This document shows, piece by piece, positions 1 through 5,780 of a stretch of 8,710 bases of DNA (the first letter of the stretch is position 1; every line of letters begins with the position of its first letter). The notes below the pieces were generated by a model. It had not been told where the DNA came from. It saw only the letters and a list, made by a program, of their open reading frames with translations, and did no database searches. Location of the stretch: assembly GCA_031431235.1 (NCBI GenBank), contig JANPDA010000328.1:1-8710 (forward strand), given 5' to 3'. This stretch comes from JANNSW01 sp031431235 (GTDB lineage: Bacteria; Pseudomonadota; Alphaproteobacteria; Rhizobiales; Hyphomicrobiaceae). Made by a program: the position numbers and the translations under genes.

Positions 1-1809
1 CATCGGCTCGCCGAGATCTTCGCCGCCGCCATGCGCAAGTTCGGCTACGACGTGTCGACGAAGGCCTTCTTCGACACGGTGACGCTGCAGGTGCCGGGCC
101 GGGCGCACGTGCTGTGGGCGCGGGCCAAGGAAGCGCGCATCAACTTGCGCTTCGTCGATGCCGATCACCTGGGCGTGTCTTTCGACCAGTCGACACGGCG
201 CCAGGAATTGCAGCGACTGCTCCAGGTTTTCAAGACGGACGCGCTCGAGCGCGTGACCCTCGACGGCCTCGACAAGGATCTCGCCGAGGTCATCCCCGAG
301 GCGCTGCGGCGGAGCTCGTCCTATCTCACCCATCCCGTGTTCGAGATGTATCATTCGGAGACCGAGATGCTGCGCTATCTGCGCCATCTGCAGGCCAAGG
401 ACATTGCGCTCGACCGCTCGATGATTGCGCTGGGCTCGTGCACCATGAAGCTCAACGGCACGACCGAGATGATCCCGATCACGTGGCGTGAGTTCTCGCT
501 GATGCACCCGTTCGCCCCGCTCGAGCAGACGCAGGGCTATCAGCAGCTGTTCGAGGAGCTGGAAGAGTTTCTCGCCGAGATCACCGGGTTCGACGCGGTG
601 TCGCTGCAACCCAATGCGGGCAGTCAGGGTGAGTATGCGGGCCTGCTCGCGATCAAGCACTATCTCGCCGCCAAGGGACAATCCCACCGTGACGTCTGCC
701 TGATCCCGGTCTCGGCCCACGGCACCAATCCGGCCTCGGCCGTCATGTGCGGTCTGAGGGTGGTCGCGGTCGCCTGCGACAGCGACGGCAATGTGGACGT
801 TGCCGATCTGGCGACAAAGGCCAAGGCGCACGCCACGAGCCTCGCCTGCCTGATGATCACCTATCCCTCGACCCACGGGGTGTTCGAGGCGGGCGTCAAG
901 GACATCTGCCAAATCATCCACGAGCACGGCGGGCAGGTCTACATGGACGGCGCCAACCTGAATGCACAGGTCGGCCTGGTGCGCCCTGCCGAGATCGGCG
1001 CCGATGTCTGCCACATCAATCTGCACAAGACCTTCTGCATTCCCCATGGGGGCGGGGGACCCGGCATGGGGCCGATCGCGGTAAAAGCCCATCTGGCGCC
1101 CCATCTGCCGGGCCACAACGTCGTCACCGGCGTCAACCCGGCCGCGGGGCGCAACCAGGAGAGCGGTCAGGTCTCGGCGGCTCCCTGGGGCTCGGCGTCG
1201 ATCCTGCCGATCTCCTGGGCCTACATCGCCATGATGGGCGGCGCGGGCCTGACAGAAGCGACCAAGATGGCGATCCTGAACGCGAACTACGTGGCCAAGC
1301 GCCTCGATCCGCATTTCCCCGTCGTCTACAAGGGTGCGGGCGGCGCCGTCGCTCACGAATGCATCATCGATCTGCGCGGCATGAAGGATCGTTGCGGGAT
1401 CTCGGTCGAGGACGTGGCCAAGCGTCTGGTCGACTACGGCTTCCATGCGCCGACCATGAGCTTCCCCGTCGTCGACACCTTGATGATCGAGCCGACGGAG
1501 AGCGAGTGCAAACGCGAGCTCGACCGTTTTTGCGACGCCATGATCGAGATCAGGCGCGAGATCGCCGAGGTCGAGACCGGCAAGGCCGATAAGACCGACA
1601 ACGTCCTCAAGAACGCGCCCCACACCCATCGTCTCCTCCTGGGCGAATGGCGCCATCCCTATTCCAAGGAGAAGGCCTATTTCCCGCTGACGAGCCCGCG
1701 CGCCGACAAGTACTGGCCCCCTGTCGGGCGCGTCGACAACGTCGCCGGCGACCGCAACCTCGTCTGCACCTGCCCGCCGATGGAGGCCTATCAGGAGGCG
1801 GCGGAGTAG
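1..1809 (+). CDS. gcvP: Glycine dehydrogenase (decarboxylating), P-protein of the glycine cleavage system; 5' end outside window
   Basis: This is the PLP-dependent P-protein, which decarboxylates glycine and passes the aminomethyl group to lipoyl H-protein (GcvH) in the cytosolic glycine cleavage complex. The frame is open from base 1, with family-like residues (HRLAEIF) before the first ATG at 31, so that ATG is internal and the gene is truncated by the window edge. There are 602 visible residues; fused GcvP proteins are about 950. The visible part covers the end of the N-terminal half and the whole catalytic-like C-terminal half. Motifs, numbered from base 1: GSCTMKLN (145-152), NAGSQGEYAG (from 205), HGTNPASA (from 240), DGANLNAQ (from 316), and NLHKTF with the PLP-binding Lys at 343 (codon 1027-1029) followed by a Gly-rich loop. 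The C-terminus has the usual LKNAPHT and WxxPYS-type segments. It is intact to its TAG stop. gcvT and gcvH, often upstream, are not visible. The fused type, rather than split gcvPA/gcvPB, is inferred from the residues before the C-half. Confidence 0.97.
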   Translation, partial: HRLAEIFAAAMRKFGYDVSTKAFFDTVTLQVPGRAHVLWARAKEARINLRFVDADHLGVSFDQSTRRQELQRLLQVFKTDALERVTLDGLDKDLAEVIPEALRRSSSYLTHPVFEMYHSETEMLRYLRHLQAKDIALDRSMIALGSCTMKLNGTTEMIPITWREFSLMHPFAPLEQTQGYQQLFEELEEFLAEITGFDAVSLQPNAGSQGEYAGLLAIKHYLAAKGQSHRDVCLIPVSAHGTNPASAVMCGLRVVAVACDSDGNVDVADLATKAKAHATSLACLMITYPSTHGVFEAGVKDICQIIHEHGGQVYMDGANLNAQVGLVRPAEIGADVCHINLHKTFCIPHGGGGPGMGPIAVKAHLAPHLPGHNVVTGVNPAAGRNQESGQVSAAPWGSASILPISWAYIAMMGGAGLTEATKMAILNANYVAKRLDPHFPVVYKGAGGAVAHECIIDLRGMKDRCGISVEDVAKRLVDYGFHAPTMSFPVVDTLMIEPTESECKRELDRFCDAMIEIRREIAEVETGKADKTDNVLKNAPHTHRLLLGEWRHPYSKEKAYFPLTSPRADKYWPPVGRVDNVAGDRNLVCTCPPMEAYQEAAE

Positions 1810-1812
1810 GGC

Positions 1813-2358
1813 ATGCATCGCGGGTGCACTATGCCGCAGATCATCATCATCGCCGGACCGAACGGGGCGGGCAAGACCACGTTCGCGCGCCGGTTCCTCG
1901 CAGGACCGATGGCCGATTGGCCATTCGTCAATGCCGACGAGATCGCCCGCGAGCTGAGCCCGCTCGATGTGGAGGCAGCGGCTCTCGCCGCCGGCCGTGC
2001 CATGATCGAGCGGCTCGGCGTGCTCGTCCACGAGGGCCGCAGCTTCGCCTTCGAGACGACGCTGAGCGGTAGGACCTACCTCAGGCGGATTCGAAAATGG
2101 CAAGCCGCCGGCTACCGCGTCGAGCTGCATTTCCTGCGGTTGAACTCGGCTGCGCTCGCGCAGAATCGCGTACTGCATCGCGTGCACCAAGGCGGGCACG
2201 ACATTCCGCCAGCGGTCATTGTGCGGCGCTTCGAGGCGGGCTTGGCGAACCTGGGTCACTACTTGCTGGCCGCAGATCGTACGTTGGTCTATAATTCTTC
2301 TGGCGAAGCACCACGGCTCCTCTATGCCGTGCGGATCGAGCAGAGGCGAGCCCGATGA
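1813..2358 (+). CDS. Zeta-toxin-like / COG4185 P-loop kinase (AAA-type ATPase)
   Basis: This is a 181-residue P-loop protein of the zeta-toxin/COG4185 type. Zeta toxins phosphorylate UDP-N-acetylglucosamine and block cell-wall synthesis; the substrate of this branch is not established, so a kinase role is inferred. Visible features: a first beta strand (PQIIIIAG) into the Walker A motif GPNGAGKT (15-22, Lys21), NADEIA with Asp42 where the family has its acidic substrate/catalytic residue, FETTLSG (80-86), RVHQGGHDIP (123-132) and RRF (138-140), all typical of COG4185. The length is normal for that family. The ATG at 1813 has GGAG at 1803-1806 with a 6-nt gap, inside the gcvP end. A second ATG at 1831 begins MPQIIII, matching the usual family N-terminus, but has a poorer ribosome site, so the true start may be either. 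It begins 3 nt after the gcvP stop and overlaps the next gene by ATGA, implying co-transcription and coupled translation. There is no signal peptide or membrane segment. Confidence 0.85.
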   Translation: MHRGCTMPQIIIIAGPNGAGKTTFARRFLAGPMADWPFVNADEIARELSPLDVEAAALAAGRAMIERLGVLVHEGRSFAFETTLSGRTYLRRIRKWQAAGYRVELHFLRLNSAALAQNRVLHRVHQGGHDIPPAVIVRRFEAGLANLGHYLLAADRTLVYNSSGEAPRLLYAVRIEQRRAR

Positions 2359-2579
2359 CCGAGCGGCAATGGATCCAGGTCGACGAGAGCGAGGAGTGGG
2401 TCGCGCGGGGAATGCAGGCGCTGAGACTGGCGGCAGAGGATGCAGCCAAGCGGGCGCGAGCAATGGGATTGGAGCCGGTGGTGGAGGAGCCGGCCGCCGG
2501 CCTGCCGTTCTCGATCGCGGAGGTGTTCGGCGACGCCATCGAGGAGTTGCCGGTCCCGGCCGCTCGGGCTGCGGAGTGA
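2355..2579 (+). CDS. Small acidic protein, putative partner (antitoxin-like) of the upstream zeta-like kinase
   Basis: This is a 74-residue protein I do not recognise. Its ATG overlaps the TGA of the kinase gene (ATGA, 2355-2358), the classic arrangement of translationally coupled partners. It is acidic overall, starts MTERQWIQVDESEEW, has an Ala-rich amphipathic-looking helical stretch (about residues 15-40), and ends in a Pro/Ala/Glu-rich tail. It has no signal peptide, Cys or DNA-binding motif that I can see. Small size, acidity and gene overlap suggest a protein that binds the kinase, as epsilon binds zeta, but the order kinase-then-small-protein is the reverse of epsilon-zeta and the sequence does not resemble epsilon. 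A purely accessory role is equally possible. I am fairly sure the reading frame is real because of the overlap and position; the function is inference. Confidence 0.6.
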   Translation: MTERQWIQVDESEEWVARGMQALRLAAEDAAKRARAMGLEPVVEEPAAGLPFSIAEVFGDAIEELPVPAARAAE

Positions 2580-2646
2580 AGAGCCGCGGGGCGAGGGTGT
2601 GGCAGTCTCCCCCATGCTCCTCACCGGCTGGCGCCTCGATCGCTTT

Positions 2647-2665
2647 CCCTCCCTCCCCCCCTCCC
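2647..2665 (-). other. G-quadruplex motif (minus strand)
   Basis: The minus strand reads GGG A G7 A GGG A GGG: at least four G-tracts of three or more separated by single-base A loops. Single-nucleotide loops are known to favour very stable parallel quadruplexes. It lies 68 nt past the kinase operon and about 220 nt before the start of the first PAN gene, so for plus-strand transcription the G-rich strand is the template. The motif is seen directly; folding in the cell is inference. Confidence 0.6.
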
Positions 2666-2870
2666 GCCGAGCCCTGCAATTCGGTGTCAGCCGCCGCCAC
2701 TCGCAGGCTGCCCTCATGCTGCGGCAATTTGGTCGCTGCGGCGTCATGATCGCGCTCTACCATTGCATCGAGACGGAGCAAAAGGACGACCCTACGTCGT
2801 CTACCGCAGTTGCAATTGCACCGTGATTGCTATCAGATGGTTCGTCTGCCCAATGACGACGCGACCTTGA

Positions 2871-2881
2871 AGGGGAGGAGG
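2871..2881 (+). promoter_or_regulatory. Strong ribosome-binding site for the first PAN/cysteine-repeat gene
   Basis: The purine run AGGGGAGGAGG ends 2 nt before GTG 2884 and 11 nt before ATG 2893. Its GGAGG core (2874-2878) is 5 nt from the GTG, an acceptable distance, so GTG is taken as the start. ATG 2893 would only shorten the signal peptide n-region by three residues. Confidence 0.65.
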
Positions 2882-2883
2882 AC

Positions 2884-3867
2884 GTGGGCCGAATGACAAC
2901 GATGTTCAGCCGGCTTCGGCTGGTGCTGGCAGCGGCGCTGACCATTGCGCTGGGAGCCTCTGCCGCGATGGCCGTCGACAAGGGCCAGATCAGGCTCGGC
3001 GGCGACTACGATATCTTCATCATCGGTGGCGAGGATTATGGTCCCTGTCAGGACGCCTGCGAAAGCGATTCCCGCTGCAAGGCCTGGACCTTCCTGAGGA
3101 CTCTGGGGCAGTGCCGCTTGAAGCATACGGCCGTGCCGGCGTTGCCCAACGCCTGTTGCACCTCGGGTCTGAAAGAGGACCGCAAGCCACCCCGTATCGT
3201 CGATGAAGGGGAATGTGCGGACTTCGCAGTCGCCGCCCTCGACGACAACGACATCAATCGCTCCAGCCAGTGCGGCTACAAGGGACCGCAATGGTCGAGC
3301 GACTATCGCGAGATCTACGGCCGGTGCCTCGAGAGCTCGCCCAAGCGCCGCCAGTCCGAGGTCGCCGAGCGCAAGGAAGCGCTCGATGATTGCACGCGAC
3401 TGGCGCAGCGCAGCCAGCAGTTCGCTTGCGACCACTTCGCGCGCATGTCGGTCGAGCAGAACAAGAGCAACGTCTCCAATCGCTGCGGTTTCAGGGGCGC
3501 GGAGTGGAGGGACGACCTGAAGGGCTTCTTCGATAGCTGCCGGCGCGCGCTGCGCTCCCAGCTCGAGGACCGGGTGCTGGCCCGTGAGGCGGCTCTCGAG
3601 CGGTGCTTTGCTCAAGGCGGTGCGCTCGATGCGGAGTGCGAAAAGTACTCCAAGGTCAGCGCGGCGCAGTTCGACCGCGCGCGCGTGCTCAGGTGCGGTC
3701 CGGCCTACAGCAATGCCATGTGGCACGGTGATTTCCGCCGTCACTACGAGTGGTGCTCGAAGGCGACCCCTGCCGATCGGCAGAAATGGCTGGTGGGCAG
3801 GAATCGTGGCCTGCGCGAGTGCGAGGACGACAAGCGTCGCGGTGGCAAGATCATCCTGAAGTTCTAG
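2884..3867 (+). CDS. Secreted PAN-domain protein with three tandem four-cysteine repeats
   Basis: This is a 327-residue exported protein of unknown function. The N-terminus is a signal peptide (basic n-region, hydrophobic LVLAAALTIALGASA, likely cleavage AMA30|V31). Residues 36-97 form a PAN/Apple-like domain with cysteines 55, 59, 65, 77, 91 and 92 and the typical GGDY, CKAWTF and CCTSG signatures. PAN domains bind proteins or carbohydrates in other families. Then follow three repeats with cysteines 111/130/148/170, 182/201/219/241 and 252/271/291/313. All have [FY] three residues after the first Cys, Trp exactly 11 residues before the third (137, 208, 280) and Leu three residues before the fourth. 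All 18 mature cysteines can pair. The protein ends RGGKIILKF. The next gene is a same-strand paralog 213 nt downstream. Starts at ATG 2893 or 2902 are possible. I know no characterised protein with this layout; a periplasmic or surface disulfide-rich binding protein is the best guess. Confidence 0.9.
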   Translation: MGRMTTMFSRLRLVLAAALTIALGASAAMAVDKGQIRLGGDYDIFIIGGEDYGPCQDACESDSRCKAWTFLRTLGQCRLKHTAVPALPNACCTSGLKEDRKPPRIVDEGECADFAVAALDDNDINRSSQCGYKGPQWSSDYREIYGRCLESSPKRRQSEVAERKEALDDCTRLAQRSQQFACDHFARMSVEQNKSNVSNRCGFRGAEWRDDLKGFFDSCRRALRSQLEDRVLAREAALERCFAQGGALDAECEKYSKVSAAQFDRARVLRCGPAYSNAMWHGDFRRHYEWCSKATPADRQKWLVGRNRGLRECEDDKRRGGKIILKF

Positions 3868-4080
3868 GCCGAGGCGACACGAGATGGTGTGCGGAAGAGT
3901 GAGGGAAGGTTCTGGGATCGGGAAGCACGAGGCACCTTCCAGTGCCATGTGCCGGCAGGATACGCCCGCCTCCCTCGCCGCCGCCATCGACGACATGAGC
4001 GATCAATCTTCAGTGCTTACGGCAGCGTTCGACCGTCGCACGGCGCGATCAATGACGGTTCGACGCGAGGGAGGAGTTCG
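3868..4080. other. Spacer between the two paralogous PAN/cysteine-repeat genes
   Basis: This is a 213-nt gap without a convincing gene. It contains GGAAGGT (3904-3910) complementary to ACCTTCC (3934-3940), and GGCAC (3931-3935) complementary to either of two GTGCC copies (3942-3946 and 3949-3953). These pairings overlap and would exclude each other. No U-tract follows, so this is not a good intrinsic terminator. GCGATCAAT (3999-4007, 4045-4053) and GTTCGAC (4027-4033, 4058-4064) each occur twice near the downstream start, with unequal spacing. Whether the second gene has its own promoter cannot be told. Confidence 0.5.
4068..4076 (+). promoter_or_regulatory. Ribosome-binding site fixing the start of the second PAN/cysteine-repeat gene
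   Basis: AGGGAGGAG, with core GGAGG at 4070-4074, lies 6 nt before ATG 4081. This, and the signal peptide that begins at 4081, rules out the in-frame upstream ATG at 3889, which would hide the signal peptide behind 64 residues of unlikely sequence. Confidence 0.8.
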
Positions 4081-5481
4081 ATGAGGCTCGTCAACACAAT
4101 CGCCATGGCGTTCGCGGCCCTGGCACTCGGATGCGGGGCTGCTCGGGCCCTGGACGAGAGCACGTTCCAGACCGACACGATGATCCAGGGCGGGGACTAC
4201 GACTCGTTCAAGGTCGAAGGCTCACGCCCGGCCCGGGCATGTGCGGAAGCCTGCGAGCGCGACCCGCGCTGTCTGGCCTGGACGTTCATCCGTCAGGTCG
4301 GCCAGTGCCGGCTGAAGCGGGAGGCCGGTCAGACGGTCGGCAACAAGTGCTGCGTGTCCGGGTTCAAGGAGGTCACGGCGCCAGCGGGTGGCGGCGGGAG
4401 CAAGCAGGAATTCTGCGCCGAGTACGCGCGTCAGGCGGCGGAAGCCAACGACGAGAATCAGCAGCAGGGATGCGACCTCCAGGGCGACCGCTGGACCTCC
4501 AACTACAAGGATCACTATGCCTGGTGCATCCGCTCACCCCGAGCGGCTGCCGATGACGAGGCTGATCAGCGCGTCGCCGAGCTCGGCGAGTGCAAGAAGC
4601 AGACGAGCAAGGGCGCCAAAGGCCTCTGCGATCATTTCGCCCGGCTCTCGATGGTCCAGGTCGACAGCAACAGCAAGGCAAAGTGCGGCTTCCCCGACGA
4701 CGGCGGCCGGTGGTCGACCAATGTTCGGGCCCATTTGAAGGCGTGCGAACGCGCGCCCAACCAGATCCCGCAGCGCGAGATCCCCATCCGTGAGAGCCTG
4801 CTGGACCAGTGCTTCCAGAACGCGGGACGCAACGAGCGTGCCTGCACTGACTACGCCACCGCTGCCGTGGCCGCTTTCCAGAAGGGCGTCGACAACAACT
4901 GCGAGTTCTCGGAATCGCGGCGTTGGAATGCGTCCAAGACCCGGCACTATTCCTGGTGCCTCGATGCGAGTGAAGGCCAGCGCAAGGCTGAGACCGCCGC
5001 CCGAATTGACGAGGTCAGCCAGTGCGTCCAGCGGGCAGCATTGCGCAAGGAGTGCGAACTCTACTCTGAGGGCGCCATCTCCCAGGCTCTGCGCAACGAG
5101 CGTCAACGTTGTGGCTTCCGTGGCGTGTCGTGGAGCAAATACAGCGATGACCACTTCGACTTCTGCATGAGCGCGAGCGATGGCGACCGCCGTGCCGAGG
5201 AGACCAAGCGCGATCGCGATCTCAAGCAGTGCGAGCGCAAGGTGGTGGTCGACGAGGAATGCGACATCTTCGCCAAGCGTGCCGTCAAGGCCAACGACGT
5301 CGCCGAGGACAAGGATTGCCGCCTCACCGATAGCGATCTGTGGAGCTCCAACTACAAGCAGCACTACCAGTTCTGCCTGGAGAGCAACTACGAGGAGCGC
5401 CAGTCACAGCAGCAGTTGCGTCGACGTCAGCTCCGCCAGTGTGGGTTCACCCGCGGCTTCAAGGTGGAAATCGAGTTCTGA
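4081..5481 (+). CDS. Secreted PAN-domain protein with five tandem four-cysteine repeats (paralog of the preceding gene)
   Basis: This is a 466-residue exported protein of unknown function. The signal peptide is residues 1-23 (cleavage ARA|LDE). Cys18 within LALGC also fits a loose lipobox, so a lipoprotein form is possible. The PAN/Apple-like domain spans about 37-97 (Cys 54, 58, 64, 76, 90, 91; GGDY, CLAWTF, CCVSG), then a Gly-rich linker (PAGGGGS, 101-107). Five repeats follow: Cys 112/131/149/171, 183/202/222/244, 255/274/293/315, 325/344/362/384 and 394/413/432/454. Each has [FY] at +3 from the first Cys, Trp 11 residues before the third (138, 211, 282, 351, 421) and [LV] three residues before the fourth. 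Stretches before the fourth Cys are charged and probably helical. The C-terminus RGFKVEIEF matches the upstream paralog's tail. Two stem-loops follow the stop. Repeats 1-3 align with those of the paralog, including a shared CDHFAR in repeat 2; repeats 4-5 are extra. Binding or structural roles in the envelope are inference. Confidence 0.9.
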   Translation: MRLVNTIAMAFAALALGCGAARALDESTFQTDTMIQGGDYDSFKVEGSRPARACAEACERDPRCLAWTFIRQVGQCRLKREAGQTVGNKCCVSGFKEVTAPAGGGGSKQEFCAEYARQAAEANDENQQQGCDLQGDRWTSNYKDHYAWCIRSPRAAADDEADQRVAELGECKKQTSKGAKGLCDHFARLSMVQVDSNSKAKCGFPDDGGRWSTNVRAHLKACERAPNQIPQREIPIRESLLDQCFQNAGRNERACTDYATAAVAAFQKGVDNNCEFSESRRWNASKTRHYSWCLDASEGQRKAETAARIDEVSQCVQRAALRKECELYSEGAISQALRNERQRCGFRGVSWSKYSDDHFDFCMSASDGDRRAEETKRDRDLKQCERKVVVDEECDIFAKRAVKANDVAEDKDCRLTDSDLWSSNYKQHYQFCLESNYEERQSQQQLRRRQLRQCGFTRGFKVEIEF

Positions 5482-5507
5482 GGCTGCCGCGGCGAAGGCT
5501 GGCACGT

Positions 5508-5531
5508 GAGGGGCGGTCCGATCTGCCCCTC
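5508..5531 (+). terminator. Stem-loop after the second PAN gene
   Basis: GAGGGGC (5508-5514) pairs with GCCCCTC (5525-5531) around a 10-nt loop, starting 27 nt after the stop codon. There is no U-run afterwards, so it may be an RNA-stabilising 3' hairpin or a factor-dependent terminator element rather than a classical intrinsic terminator. Confidence 0.4.
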
Positions 5532-5574
5532 GTGGTCAATGCGAACATTGGCAACAAATCACCTCGAGACACAG

Positions 5575-5614
5575 AGAAGGCCGCCGCATCCCGGCTGGGG
5601 AGTGGCGGCCTTCT
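5575..5614. terminator. Perfect 11-bp stem-loop, possible bidirectional terminator
   Basis: AGAAGGCCGCC (5575-5585) is perfectly complementary to GGCGGCCTTCT (5604-5614) with an 18-nt loop that can itself fold (CCC against GGGG). The stem is GC-rich inside and A/T-rich at its base, as in many alphaproteobacterial terminators. No extended T-tract follows on either strand. It lies between convergent genes, so it could serve both the plus-strand PAN gene and the minus-strand tpiA operon. Confidence 0.55.
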
Positions 5615-5663
5615 GGCTGTTGCGGCAGCGGTGACGTGCGAGTGATTGCCCAGTCGCACCCAC

Positions 5664-5740
5664 TCCGAGGCCGGCAATGCGCCCAAACGCCGCCAAGGCC
5701 GCCGTCAAGGCGTGGCCACGACTTGAAAATCGGCCTCGGA
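5664..5740. repeat. 10-bp inverted repeat with 57-nt spacer in the convergent intergenic region
   Basis: TCCGAGGCCG (5664-5673) is the exact reverse complement of CGGCCTCGGA (5731-5740). The spacer contains a further small hairpin (CGCC-GTCAA-GGCG). On the minus strand it lies 41-117 nt downstream of the small secreted-protein gene, so it could be a branched 3'-UTR structure or a terminator without a U-tract. Apart from this and the two stem-loops, the spacer 5482-5780 shows nothing gene-like. Confidence 0.4.
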
Positions 5741-5780
5741 CAACTCTTTCGCCTATTCCCGCGCCGCCCCCCGGCCAGGG

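Larger units (their letters stand above)
2580..2883. other. Non-coding spacer upstream of the first PAN/cysteine-repeat gene
   Basis: No convincing gene lies here; the overlapping frames are low-complexity and have no plausible start. It holds a 23-nt pure pyrimidine run (2643-2665), which gives a G-quadruplex motif on the minus strand; an inverted repeat GACGAC-CCTAC-GTCGTC (2785-2801); and a perfect palindrome TGCAATTGCA (2811-2820). A TTGCAA (2810-2815) followed 15 nt later by TATCAG (2831-2836) is a weak, short-spaced promoter-like pair that I would not rely on. I see no clear intrinsic terminator after the kinase operon. Confidence 0.6.

Noticed and set aside
747..1592. 281-codon plus-strand frame within gcvP
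   Set aside because: It is an Arg/Gly-rich out-of-frame shadow of a clearly functional gcvP.
2833..3996. 387-codon open frame on the minus strand opposite the first PAN gene
   Set aside because: It is an Ala/Leu/Arg-rich shadow frame with no motif. The plus-strand frame has a signal peptide, PAN domain and regular repeats.
3999..4064. Repeated words GCGATCAAT and GTTCGAC before the second PAN gene
   Set aside because: The two pairs have unequal spacing (28 and 13 nt) and do not form a consistent operator pattern; probably chance.
3889..4080. In-frame upstream extension of the second PAN gene from ATG 3889
   Set aside because: It would bury an evident signal peptide behind 64 unlikely residues; a strong ribosome site and ATG at 4081 explain the start.
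4534..5364. 276-codon minus-strand open frame opposite the second PAN gene
   Set aside because: It is a hydrophobic-looking shadow created by the reverse complement of charged, Cys-rich codons. There is no recognisable domain.
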